DNA of 64,000 nt from Alistipes sp. (lineage in GTDB: Bacteria > Bacteroidota > Bacteroidia > Bacteroidales > Rikenellaceae), in NCBI GenBank assembly GCA_017408825.1, contig JAFQTX010000035.1:1-64000 (forward strand). The letters are read 5' to 3'. The translations under genes were made by a program, and so were the position numbers. Positions 19,059-28,585 of this stretch are shown here, piece after piece (within the stretch, counting starts at the first letter, position 1; each line of letters begins with the position of its first letter). Under the pieces are notes generated by a model. That model saw only the letters and a program-made list of their open reading frames with translations. It was not told the DNA's origin and did not search any database.

Positions 19059-19158
19059 TAATTGAGCTATCCACCGGTTTTGCGGACTGATCCTATATTA
19101 TATACAGAGGTATGATCAGCACATTGGAGTGGCCACAATATTATCTACTCATAGACAC

Positions 19159-19195
19159 AAAAAGTCCGAGCAGAGAGTTCTGCTCGGACTTTTTT
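19159..19195 (-). terminator. Strong bidirectional terminator after the lytic transglycosylase
   Basis: A perfect 15-bp stem (AAAAGTCCGAGCAGA with its complement) and a 3-4-nt loop. The A-run on one side and T-run on the other make it usable on both strands. It lies 24 bp beyond the transglycosylase stop. Confidence 0.9.
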
Positions 19196-19218
19196 GTGGC
19201 AACTCACCACCCTATAAC

Positions 19219-19974
19219 CTACCACGCAATCTCGCAGTAGTGGGCATATTGACTCATTGCCAGATCAACGAAATGAAGCGTCTCCTTGCTGCCAGCAAAG
19301 CGTCCAGCCTTGCACTCCTTACGAGTATAATAGGCAGGCGTGGCCTTAAGCTTAAGATACTTGCTTACGACAGCCCACGAGTTGGGATTTGCTCCATCAG
19401 CCTTAGCTAAGCGACGTGCATCCTGAACGTGACCCAAGCCGGCATTATAGCTGGCAAGGATGATGCTCAGACGGTCGTTCTCGGGTGTAGATTCGGGAAT
19501 CTCGAGCTGCGACTCTGTCTCGGCAAGAAGGCGGCAAGCCAAGCGCACGTTTGTCTCAGTGTTGTGGAGATGGCTCTGTGGAACATTGAAATGACGGGCA
19601 ACGATAGGCATAATCTGCATAAGGCCCGTAGCACCACGCTTTGAGACAAGACCCTCCTTGAAGCGTGACTCGCAATAGGCAATAGCGCTCACAAAGCGCC
19701 AGTCGTAGCCCATCTCGCCACCGACCTTTCGCATCAGAGGATCGAACTTTGAAATCTTCTGTGACACCTTAACCGTCTCGGCTATCGGCTCACTCTCTAC
19801 CGTAGGCTCAACAGCTATCGTGTCGGCCTCAACCTCTGCTGGCTGCTCTACAACGACATCACGTGTAGGCTCATCAGCATCTAACACATGGGCAGAAGTG
19901 ATACTGCCCTTCGATGACTCAAGACCCACTATTGCAATAAGTGGAAGAGCCATAAAAAGAACTTTTTTTAACAT
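19219..19974 (-). CDS. Lytic transglycosylase (SLT domain)
   Basis: A 251-residue protein starting at 19974, where MLKKVLFMALPLIAIVG begins a signal sequence; the 12 codons upstream look non-coding. A linker rich in Glu, Val and Thr (about 35-75) leads to an SLT domain (about 90-200). The catalytic Glu is in AYCESRF, followed by GATGLMQIMP and a late NAGLGHV motif, all typical of MltC/MltE/Slt70-type enzymes. These cut peptidoglycan to give 1,6-anhydromuropeptides. No ligand-binding domain of the MltF type is present. It follows the putative porin gene on the same strand (45 bp gap). Confidence 0.9.
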   Translation of the reverse strand: MLKKVLFMALPLIAIVGLESSKGSITSAHVLDADEPTRDVVVEQPAEVEADTIAVEPTVESEPIAETVKVSQKISKFDPLMRKVGGEMGYDWRFVSAIAYCESRFKEGLVSKRGATGLMQIMPIVARHFNVPQSHLHNTETNVRLACRLLAETESQLEIPESTPENDRLSIILASYNAGLGHVQDARRLAKADGANPNSWAVVSKYLKLKATPAYYTRKECKAGRFAGSKETLHFVDLAMSQYAHYCEIAW

Positions 19975-20019
19975 TGTTTGTTGTTTTGCGGGCTGCTTAT
20001 CCCGGCACAAAACACGCCA

Positions 20020-22179
20020 CTAGTCGTAGAACGACCAAGAGATACCCATCTTAAACATTCGGGGATTCATCGGATAGAGAGCCGTCTGGAAGTACTCGCC
20101 ATTGCCGAAGAGATCCTGGTTTACGTGTTGATACTTAAGAAGGATACGCATACGCTTCCACTTAGCTGCCACAAACACATCGAGATATGGGTAGTTGCCC
20201 ACCTTGACTTCTCGCTGGTTGTAGAATACCGAGAGCGCAGGATTATAACCTGGAGCGTGGTACGACGTATGGAAACGTCCATCGACACCTACCTGCACTC
20301 GGAGCACATCGCGCTTAACCCAGAACTCGTAGTAGTACGAGAGGAAGGCGCTGAATGTGGGGACGGGAAGCACACTCTCATTGGAGGTGATTTGAACCAA
20401 TGCCCTATGGTCCAGATGGAATCCCGCAATGCGGAAATCCTTGCGAGCATACAAACTCGTGAGGCTGACTGCTTCGGAGTGCTGTTGAGGACGACAATCT
20501 GCTCCATAGTAGATCATATTGCTCATAACACCCTGCCAGGCACCCACCTCAAGGGCGATACTTGGCACCGAGAGATTAACCTCGAAACGAGTTTCAGACT
20601 CCTTATCAAAGGAGTTAAACCACACATAGTGGTTTGAGAATAGATTCTCCTGCCAATAACCTGGCGAGCGTAGCTCCTGACGGAACCGACCGCTGAGAAT
20701 CAAGGGACGTTCATTGATGAAGGCTCTGAGGGTGATGTTTGCACCCACCGAGAGATCACCACCACGATAGCCCGAGGGGTAATACTTGACATCAGCACCC
20801 CAGTCGGCATATCGTTTAATCATACCGCCCGTCGAGCCATAAACATACCACGACGTGCGTTTGTCACGTGTCATTCGTCCTGCTACATAATCCTTAAGAC
20901 GAAGATATGAGTAGGTGTGTAGATCTACACCAACACCACCATCGATGGTCGAAATCACACCATTACGGTCCCAAGGCTGCACCTGCACGAATACTCTATT
21001 CGAGAGTACCGACTCAGCAATCGAGTCGCGCGTAGCCGTAGGATCGATAAACCAATCCTCATAGTAGCTATGCGTGGTAGGGATATAGTTACCCTCGCCA
21101 TCGTGATCACCACGCTCGTTGGTATACGTAGCACGAGTGTCGGAGTAGGCCTTGGTCCAGCGGTTATACTCTATCTGGTGGCCGATATATACTGCCGAGA
21201 GGTCGGCCAACGAGAAGTCGTACTCCGTGACACGCTGCAACGGGATGGCATAGGCCTGCTTGACAAAGAAGCCCACGTTACGGTACATATTCTCGGCCTT
21301 AGACGATGCCAAGCGCATAGGCACACCCGAAGGCATCTCGAAGGTGGTATCGGCCACAGCCCACTTACCCACAGCACCACCATTCTCACGTGCCGAGATT
21401 GTGTTGTGCATAAATGCGGCGTGTATCGAGTAGCGCTTGCCCGTATGTGCCACACCCACCGAGAGTGCGTGGTTTTTAGTACGCTGCCACTCGTATTGTC
21501 CCATCGTACTGCGGGCCTTGTAGCTGAGGTTTGCCGAGGTTGAAGGGGTGATATTCTGCGAGTGGACAAGCTCGAAGTGCTCCTCACGATAGCGTTTCTG
21601 TCCCGACTCAAGATAGGTCGCATTGGTTATCGGACGCTTAGCGTTGTAGAAGGGGACATTCTCCAGACGAGCCGTATAGGCATCGTAGCTACGTGCAAAG
21701 GTGAAATCCTTATCCTGACGGCGGTCGAACCAGTTGATAGGCTGCGACGACTGTCCCAGACCACCGAGCGCCATATCGCCAACACCCTTGCGATAGAACA
21801 CGTAGTCGATACGCCAGTCGGCAAGCGTAGTATCGAGAGGCTCGATCTTAACACGGTTATAGTCTCGATCTACGTGCCACTTCCAGTTGTAGAGCGCACG
21901 CACCGTGTCGTTAAAGTAGTAAGACTCAAGAGCTCGCTTAGGGCGTTTTCTCTTTGTCTCGGTAGAGTCGGCCTGCTCACCCTCGGCACCCTCCTCGCCA
22001 TCGACGCCCTCGGTACCCTCCATACCTGGGATTGTCGCACCGACACCCACATTCTGACCCTCACGCTGAGCACGCGCAATGCTTGCTGCGTCGAGCTGTG
22101 CAAAGCTCAGAGCGGGCAGTAGCAGAGCCACCACCAAGCCAGCAACAAAGCATATATAGCGCATCTTAGTCATCTTCAA
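20020..22179 (-). CDS. Putative outer-membrane porin (PF14121-like)
   Basis: A 719-residue protein with a signal peptide ending LSFAQ (~28). A low-complexity acidic stretch (about 50-75, rich in Gly and Glu) is followed by a long region of alternating aromatic and polar strands typical of a large beta-barrel. It ends in a short aromatic strand (MGISWSFYD). Length and texture fit the Bacteroidetes putative porin family (Porin_10). The transported compound is unknown. It starts 9 bp after pssA stops and is followed by the transglycosylase gene, which suggests an envelope-related operon. Confidence 0.75.
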   Translation of the reverse strand: MKMTKMRYICFVAGLVVALLLPALSFAQLDAASIARAQREGQNVGVGATIPGMEGTEGVDGEEGAEGEQADSTETKRKRPKRALESYYFNDTVRALYNWKWHVDRDYNRVKIEPLDTTLADWRIDYVFYRKGVGDMALGGLGQSSQPINWFDRRQDKDFTFARSYDAYTARLENVPFYNAKRPITNATYLESGQKRYREEHFELVHSQNITPSTSANLSYKARSTMGQYEWQRTKNHALSVGVAHTGKRYSIHAAFMHNTISARENGGAVGKWAVADTTFEMPSGVPMRLASSKAENMYRNVGFFVKQAYAIPLQRVTEYDFSLADLSAVYIGHQIEYNRWTKAYSDTRATYTNERGDHDGEGNYIPTTHSYYEDWFIDPTATRDSIAESVLSNRVFVQVQPWDRNGVISTIDGGVGVDLHTYSYLRLKDYVAGRMTRDKRTSWYVYGSTGGMIKRYADWGADVKYYPSGYRGGDLSVGANITLRAFINERPLILSGRFRQELRSPGYWQENLFSNHYVWFNSFDKESETRFEVNLSVPSIALEVGAWQGVMSNMIYYGADCRPQQHSEAVSLTSLYARKDFRIAGFHLDHRALVQITSNESVLPVPTFSAFLSYYYEFWVKRDVLRVQVGVDGRFHTSYHAPGYNPALSVFYNQREVKVGNYPYLDVFVAAKWKRMRILLKYQHVNQDLFGNGEYFQTALYPMNPRMFKMGISWSFYD

Positions 22180-22188
22180 GCCTAAAGT

Positions 22189-22920
22189 TTAGTTCTCCTC
22201 CCTACGCAGAAACAACCAGCGCAGTGTCGAGAGGACAATATAGAGAACGATAATTGCAAGGACAGAGTATGTAGGAACGAAAATTATCAGTGCCACAGCG
22301 GCAAGGATAAAGCCGTAACGGAGCTTGTTGTCGGCGAGGCGAAGGCTCTTGAACTTCAGCGAGAACATTCGTATGGGGCTAACGAGCAGAAGTGATGCGG
22401 CCACAGCAATTACGAGGATATGCTCCTGGTAGAGCTGCACATCGCCATTGGCATATAGCACCGCTAACGACAATAGCATAAGCGCATTGGCAGGCGTGGG
22501 TAGACCCACAAACTCGCTACTTTGCGTGGTGTCTATATTGAACTTCGCAAGGCGTAGCGCCGAGAACGCAGCTATGATGAATACGACGTAGCCAAGTGGT
22601 TGCATCCACTGCTCCGAGAGCGAATAATAGCTTGTCGAATGGGTATAGATCTCGTACATAACCATCGCTGGGGCGAGGCCAAACGAGATGTCGTCGGCCA
22701 ACGAGTCCAGCTCCACGCCAAGGGGTGACTGCTGCTTGAGCAGACGAGCTACCATGCCATCGAAGAAATCGAACACCGCAGCAGCGATGATCAGCCAGAA
22801 GGCTGTCTCATAGGCTTGATACTTGAGCGTAGCGACTATGGCAATAGCTCCGGCAACGAGATTTGCCAGCGTGAGAGCATTAGGCAATGTGAAGAGTCTT
22901 ATTTTCTGCGTGTTACTCAT
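22189..22920 (-). CDS. pssA: CDP-diacylglycerol-serine O-phosphatidyltransferase
   Basis: A 243-residue integral membrane enzyme with about eight hydrophobic segments. The CDP-alcohol phosphotransferase signature is complete near residues 50-73: DGMVAR, then a Gly eight residues later, then DSLAD. It transfers phosphatidyl from CDP-diacylglycerol to serine, the first committed step toward phosphatidylethanolamine. It heads a minus-strand run with the putative porin and the transglycosylase, and is divergent from the guanylyltransferase gene. The serine specificity is inferred from family size and resemblance; PgsA-type proteins are shorter. Confidence 0.92.
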   Translation of the reverse strand: MSNTQKIRLFTLPNALTLANLVAGAIAIVATLKYQAYETAFWLIIAAAVFDFFDGMVARLLKQQSPLGVELDSLADDISFGLAPAMVMYEIYTHSTSYYSLSEQWMQPLGYVVFIIAAFSALRLAKFNIDTTQSSEFVGLPTPANALMLLSLAVLYANGDVQLYQEHILVIAVAASLLLVSPIRMFSLKFKSLRLADNKLRYGFILAAVALIIFVPTYSVLAIIVLYIVLSTLRWLFLRREEN

Positions 22921-22972
22921 AATCTTGCAATCGTTTGCGGGCCTACAAAACCCAAAAATTGAGGCCTAACAT

Positions 22973-23003
22973 TTTGCAAAGATACAAAAAAAATTTATCT
23001 TTG
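22973..23003 (+). promoter_or_regulatory. Promoter of the guanylyltransferase gene
   Basis: TTTG at 22973-22976, 19-bp spacer, TATCTTTG at 22996-23003; leader about 25 nt. The -7 box is one half of an inverted repeat with the opposing minus-strand box. Confidence 0.8.
22977..22984 (-). promoter_or_regulatory. Opposing -7 box for pssA
   Basis: CAAAGATA on the plus strand is TATCTTTG on the minus strand, 57 bp before the pssA start. It faces the guanylyltransferase -7 box across 11 bp, so the two promoters overlap and should compete for polymerase. No good -33 element is seen for this one. Confidence 0.55.
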
Positions 23004-23032
23004 TGTAAATTTGTAAAATTTAACCAGCAAAA

Positions 23033-24112
23033 ATGGTAATGGACAATAGCAAATTTTGTATAATTATGGCAGGCGGTGTGGGTCGTCGTTTCTGGCCGAT
23101 GAGCCGACAGGCCACACCCAAGCAGTTTTTAGACATACTCGGCACGGGGCGTTCGTTCATTCGTCATACATACGAGCGATTTGCCAAAATTATTCCAAAC
23201 GAGAACTTTATCGTCGTAACAAATCGACGCTATAAGCAGCAGGTGTTGGAGCATATTCCCGAGATTAGCGAGGAGCAGATTTTGTGCGAGCCAATAGGTC
23301 GCAACACTGCCCCTTGTATCGCCTATGCCGCCTACACTCTACGACGTAAAAATCCCGATGCCACGATGATCGTAACACCATCGGACCACTTGATACTCAA
23401 CGAAGAAGAGTTCCGACGCATAGTTGCAAATTGTATCGATTTCGTTGCCGACCACAACGCCCTAATGACCATAGGCATCGAGCCAAGCCGCCCAGAGACG
23501 GGATACGGATATATTCAGCGCTCGGGCGACGAGGACATCAGCAAGGTGAAGTGTTTTACGGAGAAACCAAACGTCGAAATGGCACAAGCCTTTTTGGAGT
23601 GTGGCGAATTTTTATGGAACTCGGGAATCTTCATCTGGAAGCTGAGCGATATTATCGCCGCATTCGAGGAGCACCTACCTGAACATAGCACCCTCTTTGC
23701 CTCAATCGAGCACCTGTTGGGTACCGCCGAGGAGAAAGCGGCCATCGAACAGGTCTTCTCGGAGTGCAAGTCCATATCTATCGACTACGGCATCATGGAG
23801 TGTGCCGACAACGTGTATGTACATAGAGGCGACTTTGGCTGGAGCGACGTGGGAACATGGGGCTCAGCACATCAGCACTCACGCAAAGATAGATATGCTA
23901 ACGCTCTAAACAGCAAGCTTATACACACATACAATACTCGCAATTCACTAATCTTCGTACCCGAGAACAAGGCCACAATCGTAAGCGGACTCAAGGACTA
24001 TATCGTCGTAGACACCAACGATGTGCTAATGATATGCCCTCGCAGCGAGGAGCAAAACATCAACAGCTTCGTCGAGGACATCAAATTCTCGACGGGAGAC
24101 AAACATATTTAG
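23033..24112 (+). CDS. manC: Mannose-1-phosphate guanylyltransferase
   Basis: A 359-residue nucleotidyltransferase. The GTP-binding motif AGGVGRRFWPMS lies near the N-terminus, VTPSDHLI at ~115, TGYGYIQ at ~160 and FTEKPN at ~180. It joins GTP and mannose 1-phosphate to GDP-mannose for cell-surface glycans. The short form seen here lacks the C-terminal phosphomannose isomerase cupin of longer ManC proteins. An ATG two codons later (23039) is an equally possible start. The stop codon TAG overlaps the first bases of a hairpin repeat element. Confidence 0.93.
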   Translation: MVMDNSKFCIIMAGGVGRRFWPMSRQATPKQFLDILGTGRSFIRHTYERFAKIIPNENFIVVTNRRYKQQVLEHIPEISEEQILCEPIGRNTAPCIAYAAYTLRRKNPDATMIVTPSDHLILNEEEFRRIVANCIDFVADHNALMTIGIEPSRPETGYGYIQRSGDEDISKVKCFTEKPNVEMAQAFLECGEFLWNSGIFIWKLSDIIAAFEEHLPEHSTLFASIEHLLGTAEEKAAIEQVFSECKSISIDYGIMECADNVYVHRGDFGWSDVGTWGSAHQHSRKDRYANALNSKLIHTYNTRNSLIFVPENKATIVSGLKDYIVVDTNDVLMICPRSEEQNINSFVEDIKFSTGDKHI

Positions 24113-24198
24113 AAGCTGTTTGAATTTTATTTCGAGAAGTCGAAACAATCTTTTGCAGCAACGAACAAACTCTTTCAATAAAATTCAAAACAGCTTCT
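24111..24198. repeat. Dispersed hairpin element, copy 2
   Basis: Terminal arms at 24111-24131 and 24177-24198 are reverse complements apart from one extra base, beginning AGAAGCTGTTT. The inner part 24141-24198 matches 124-181 with three differences. The left end supplies the AG of the preceding stop codon TAG, so the 3' untranslated region begins with the hairpin. It may end or stabilise the transcript, or be a small mobile repeat. Confidence 0.8.
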
Positions 24199-24267
24199 TA
24201 GGCTCTCTTGTCAATAAATTGTTATTAATCGGTGGCTCGGGCACAATTATTTCTATGAAATATGCGT

Positions 24268-24275
24268 TAATTTTG
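24268..24275 (+). promoter_or_regulatory. Candidate -7 box for lon
   Basis: TAATTTTG lies 17 bp before the lon start codon and fits TAnnTTTG. No clear TTTG is present 19-21 bp upstream. Confidence 0.45.
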
Positions 24276-24292
24276 TCGCATAATTTATAGAG

Positions 24293-26719
24293 ATGACTAT
24301 GAGTAAGAAAAAAGATATTGAGATTGACGATTTAGGATTAGTGCCAGAGCTCTTTGATGGCAAGCATCAGGTGATACCCATTATCTCGGGTGGCGAGGAG
24401 AAGATCGAGGATGTGCAACTCCCCGAGACCCTTCCCATACTCACACTACGCAGCTCGGTGATATTCCCTGGCTCGGTTACGCCCATCACAGTGGGTCGTG
24501 CCAAGTCGATAGCATTGGTGCGTGATGTAGAGGCTGGCGATGGCATACTCGGCGCTGTGCTTCAGATAGATAGCGAGATCGAAGACCCCAAGCCCGACGA
24601 TATGCACAAGGTGGGCACAGCGGCACGAATACTCAAAATCCTCGAGATGCCAAATGGCAACCTAACGGTAATTCTCGCTGGACTGGAGAAGATCGAAGTT
24701 AAGGAGTATATCGCCGTAAAGCCATACTTCCGAGCAACCGTAACACCTATTCAGGATAGCACCCCAGATAGCAAGAATGTGGAGTTCACCGCCCTCGTAG
24801 AGTCTATTCGCGAGGTGGCGCTGAGCATCATCAACATATCGCCATCGATGCCTAAGGAGGCGGCATTTGCCATCAAAAACCTCGACTCGGATCGTGCGAT
24901 AGTGAACTTCATATGCTCGAATATGGATCTCACCGACGACGACCGTCAGCATCTGCTCGAGGCCCCTGGCCTCTTGGCACGCTCACGCCGCCTGCTCGAG
25001 ATACTTATTCGTGAGCAACAGCTCGCCGAGCTTAAAAACGACATACAGAACAAGGTTAAGGTCGAGATCGACAAGCAGCAGCGAGACTACTACCTACAAC
25101 AGCAGGTGCGCGTAATTCAGGAGGAGCTTGGCGACAATGTCGATGCCGACATCGACAAGCTACGTGAGGCAGCCAAAAACAAGAAGTGGTCGGAGGCCAC
25201 CGAGCAACTATTCAATAAGGAGGTGGCTCGCTTGGAGCGTCTTAACCCATCTATTGCTGAGTACTCCGTGCAGCTCAACTACCTACAACTTATGCTCGAC
25301 CTACCCTGGGAGGAGGTGACTGAAGATAGACTCGACCTCAAGGCTGTACGTGAGCAGTTAGACAAGGATCACTTTGGCCTCGAGGAGGTTAAGGAGCGAT
25401 TGTTGGAGCACCTCGCTGTGATCAAACTCAAGGGCGACCTTAAGTCCCCAATCCTCTGTCTCTATGGCCCTCCGGGAGTAGGTAAGACATCGTTAGGTAA
25501 ATCCGTAGCCGAGGCTATGGGCCGCAAGTTCGGTCGCATATCGCTCGGTGGTCTGCACGACGAGTCGGAGATACGTGGCCACCGCCGCACATATATCGGT
25601 GCTATGCCTGGCCGCATCATCGAGACTATAAAGCGCTGCGGAGCATCTAACCCTGTGATCATCCTCGACGAGATTGACAAGGTGTCGAAGTCGAACCACG
25701 GCGACCCTTCGAGTGCTCTTCTCGAGGTACTTGACCCCGAGCAGAACACCACGTTCCACGACAACTATCTCGACACCGAGTACGACCTATCGAAGGTATT
25801 GTTCATCGCCACGGCAAACAACATATCAAACATATCATCGGCCCTACGTGACCGTATGGAGATGATCAACATCCCGGGATATATCCTTGAGGATAAGCTA
25901 CATATTGCCAACGATCACCTCATCAAGAAGCAGCGTGAAGCACACGGCATCGACGAGGATAAACTCTCGATATCGAATCAGGCGCTGGTACGCATCATCG
26001 AGGATTACACCCGTGAGTCGGGCGTGCGCAGCCTCGACAAGAACATCGCAAAGATTGCTCGCAACCGTGCCAAGGCTATCGCCTTCGAGGAGGAGTTTAA
26101 CGCTGAGATAAGCGCTGAGGATGTGGAGAAGATCCTCGGAAAGCCTAAGTTCCGCAACGACCGCTACGACATTGCAGGTATGCGTGGCGTGGTGACAGGA
26201 TTGGCCTGGACCGAGGTGGGCGGCGACATCCTATACATCGAGTCGATACTAACACCTGGCAAGGGCAAGCTAAGTCTTACGGGTAACCTCGGCGATGTGA
26301 TGAAGGAGTCGGCAACCATCGCCCACGAGTGGGTGATGGCACACCACGAGGAGCTCGGCATCGACCGCAAGATGTTCGAGGAGTGGGATATCAACATCCA
26401 CGTGCCTGAGGGTGCTGTGCCCAAGGATGGCCCATCGGCAGGTATTACGATGGTGACATCTATCGCCTCAACATACACTGGCCGAGAGGTCAAGGAGCGC
26501 ATAGCGATGACTGGCGAGACAACACTGCGTGGTCGTGTGACAGCCGTAGGTGGCATACGTGAGAAGATCCTCGCAGCCAAGCGTGCTGGCATCACCGAGC
26601 TGATACTCTCAGAGGAGAACCGCAAGGATATCGAGGAGATCAAGCCAGAGTATGTCGAGGGGCTCACGTTCCACTACGTGAACACCAACGAGGAGGTACT
26701 ACGCCTCGCACTGAAGTAA
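24293..26719 (+). CDS. lon: ATP-dependent protease Lon
   Basis: An 808-residue protein of full Lon length. The N-terminal LON substrate-binding domain (about 40-235; LPILTLRSSVIFPG) is followed by a coiled-coil segment. The AAA+ module has Walker A GPPGVGKTS (~390), Walker B VIILDEIDK (~455) and sensor motifs. The C-terminal S16 domain has the catalytic Ser in KDGPSAGITM (~715) and the catalytic Lys in GGIREKILAAKRAG (~760). It degrades misfolded and regulatory proteins in the cytoplasm. UbiD follows 21 bp downstream. No CIRCE-like heat-shock operator was seen upstream. Confidence 0.98.
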   Translation: MTMSKKKDIEIDDLGLVPELFDGKHQVIPIISGGEEKIEDVQLPETLPILTLRSSVIFPGSVTPITVGRAKSIALVRDVEAGDGILGAVLQIDSEIEDPKPDDMHKVGTAARILKILEMPNGNLTVILAGLEKIEVKEYIAVKPYFRATVTPIQDSTPDSKNVEFTALVESIREVALSIINISPSMPKEAAFAIKNLDSDRAIVNFICSNMDLTDDDRQHLLEAPGLLARSRRLLEILIREQQLAELKNDIQNKVKVEIDKQQRDYYLQQQVRVIQEELGDNVDADIDKLREAAKNKKWSEATEQLFNKEVARLERLNPSIAEYSVQLNYLQLMLDLPWEEVTEDRLDLKAVREQLDKDHFGLEEVKERLLEHLAVIKLKGDLKSPILCLYGPPGVGKTSLGKSVAEAMGRKFGRISLGGLHDESEIRGHRRTYIGAMPGRIIETIKRCGASNPVIILDEIDKVSKSNHGDPSSALLEVLDPEQNTTFHDNYLDTEYDLSKVLFIATANNISNISSALRDRMEMINIPGYILEDKLHIANDHLIKKQREAHGIDEDKLSISNQALVRIIEDYTRESGVRSLDKNIAKIARNRAKAIAFEEEFNAEISAEDVEKILGKPKFRNDRYDIAGMRGVVTGLAWTEVGGDILYIESILTPGKGKLSLTGNLGDVMKESATIAHEWVMAHHEELGIDRKMFEEWDINIHVPEGAVPKDGPSAGITMVTSIASTYTGREVKERIAMTGETTLRGRVTAVGGIREKILAAKRAGITELILSEENRKDIEEIKPEYVEGLTFHYVNTNEEVLRLALK

Positions 26720-26740
26720 TCATCACAACCAGCTACCACT

Positions 26741-28585
26741 ATGCGACTACGGGAGTATATTAAGAGGTTAGAGGAGGCGGGCGAGTTGCAACGCATAACA
26801 GCACGTGTAGACACCCACCTCGAGATGGCCGAGATTACTGACCGAGTATCGAAGAGCGAGGGAGGAGGCAAGGCGTTGCTGTTTGAGAATAATGGCACGG
26901 ACTACCCTGTGCTGATGAATATGATGGGCTCGGACCGCCGCATAGCTATGGCCCTTGGCGTAGAGTCACTCGACGAGATTGCCGAGCGCATCAACCGCCT
27001 GATAAAGAGCGTCACAGCACCGAAGAGTGGAGTAATGGATAAGCTACGTATGCTACCACTACTCAGCGACGTAGCTAAGTGGTTTCCACGCAAAATATCG
27101 GGACGTGGCGAGTGCCAAGAGTGCGTATATATGGGCGAGGAGGTAGACCTACACAAACTACCAATACTTCGCTCGTGGCCCCACGATGGCGGAGAGTTCA
27201 TCACCCTGCCTATGGTATGCACCGTAGACCCCGAAACGGGAATACCCAACATGGGTATGTACAGAATGCAGATCTTCGATAGGCGCACAACAGGTATGCA
27301 CTGGCATCGTCATAAGACGGGTGCACGCCACTACGAGGCGTACAAGCGGCTCGGCAAGCGTATGAGCCTATCGGTAGCCCTTGGTGGCGACCCTGCATAC
27401 ACCTATGCGGCAACAGCACCTATGCCCGATAATATGGATGAGATGCTACTGGCTGGCATGCTGCGCCAGAAACCCGTGAAGATGGTAAAGTGCCTCACTA
27501 ACGACATATGGGTGCCTGCCGACTGCGATATCATACTTGAGGGGTATGTCGATACCACCGAGGAGCTCGCCATCGAAGGACCCTTCGGCGACCACACAGG
27601 ATTCTACTCCCTAAGCGACCTTTACCCCCGCTTCCACATCGAAGCCATAACCACACGTCGTGATGCCATCTACCCCGCAACGATCGTCGGAGTGCCACCA
27701 ATGGAGGATGCCTACATAGCCAAGGCTACGGAGCGTATATTCCTTGCTCCCATACGTTTAGCCATTCAGCCCGAGGTGCGCGACCTATATATGCCTATGG
27801 AGGGCACAGCGCACAACCTCGCCATCGTAAGCATCGCCAAGCGCTACTTGGGACAGCCACAGAAGGTGGCTCAAGGACTCTGGGGCGCAGGACAGATGAT
27901 GTTCAATAAGTATCTAATCATAACCTCCGAGGAGTGCAACATACGCTCACGTGACGAGCTATTCGCCCTACTACGCCACTTTGACCCTGAGCGCTGCATG
28001 ATACACTCGGAGGGGGTGCTCGACGTGCTCGACCACACTTCACCCACTACGGGCTATGGAGCAAAGCTCGCCATAGACCTTACCGACATAGACCCCACTA
28101 CCCCACCACGCCAACTAAAGATACCAAAAACGGCAACACCCACTGAAGGTGTGGAGCTCTTCGACACCTCGCTATTCGACGAATTAGGCCTACTAATACT
28201 ATACGCCGAGCGTGAGTGGCGGGAGCGCATTGACGTCGCCAAGTATCTAGATGACAATGGCATAGAGGCTCGCTTCGTGGCGCTATTCGACCGTGGCGCT
28301 GCTGGCTGGCTGCAACACAGCGACCTGCTATGGCTGGCTGCGGCAAACGTAGACCCACAACGTGACATCACGCTACACAACGGAGCTGTAATCCTCGATG
28401 CTCGCTCCAAGCGACCAGGATATGGCACAAACCCTAAGCGCTTCCCCAATGCAGTGACATCATCGACCGACACTATACATCTTGTCGATGAGCGCTGGGA
28501 GGAGTATGGCCTTGGTGAGATGATCGAATCGCCATCACGACGCTACCGCAAGCTATGGCTATCGGAGAGCGCCGAGTGGAGATAG
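26741..28585 (+). CDS. ubiD: UbiD-family prenylated-FMN decarboxylase
   Basis: A 614-residue cytoplasmic enzyme, the length of bacterial UbiD. The N-terminal domain has MRLREYIKRLEEAGEL. The central FMN-binding split barrel includes LPILRSWPHDGGEFITLP and HRHKTGARHY. The hallmark EGPFGDHTGFYS lies near 285, with an Arg-Glu catalytic-type network. UbiD enzymes use prenylated FMN made by UbiX to decarboxylate aromatic acids; in quinone-using Bacteroidales this usually serves menaquinone-related chemistry. No ubiX is in the window. The exact substrate is inferred only. It is probably cotranscribed with lon. Confidence 0.9.
   Translation: MRLREYIKRLEEAGELQRITARVDTHLEMAEITDRVSKSEGGGKALLFENNGTDYPVLMNMMGSDRRIAMALGVESLDEIAERINRLIKSVTAPKSGVMDKLRMLPLLSDVAKWFPRKISGRGECQECVYMGEEVDLHKLPILRSWPHDGGEFITLPMVCTVDPETGIPNMGMYRMQIFDRRTTGMHWHRHKTGARHYEAYKRLGKRMSLSVALGGDPAYTYAATAPMPDNMDEMLLAGMLRQKPVKMVKCLTNDIWVPADCDIILEGYVDTTEELAIEGPFGDHTGFYSLSDLYPRFHIEAITTRRDAIYPATIVGVPPMEDAYIAKATERIFLAPIRLAIQPEVRDLYMPMEGTAHNLAIVSIAKRYLGQPQKVAQGLWGAGQMMFNKYLIITSEECNIRSRDELFALLRHFDPERCMIHSEGVLDVLDHTSPTTGYGAKLAIDLTDIDPTTPPRQLKIPKTATPTEGVELFDTSLFDELGLLILYAEREWRERIDVAKYLDDNGIEARFVALFDRGAAGWLQHSDLLWLAAANVDPQRDITLHNGAVILDARSKRPGYGTNPKRFPNAVTSSTDTIHLVDERWEEYGLGEMIESPSRRYRKLWLSESAEWR

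Noticed and set aside
17790..19218. Mobile element or integron with coding genes
   Set aside because: No transposase, integrase or recombinase frame exists in the gap; only repeats are present.
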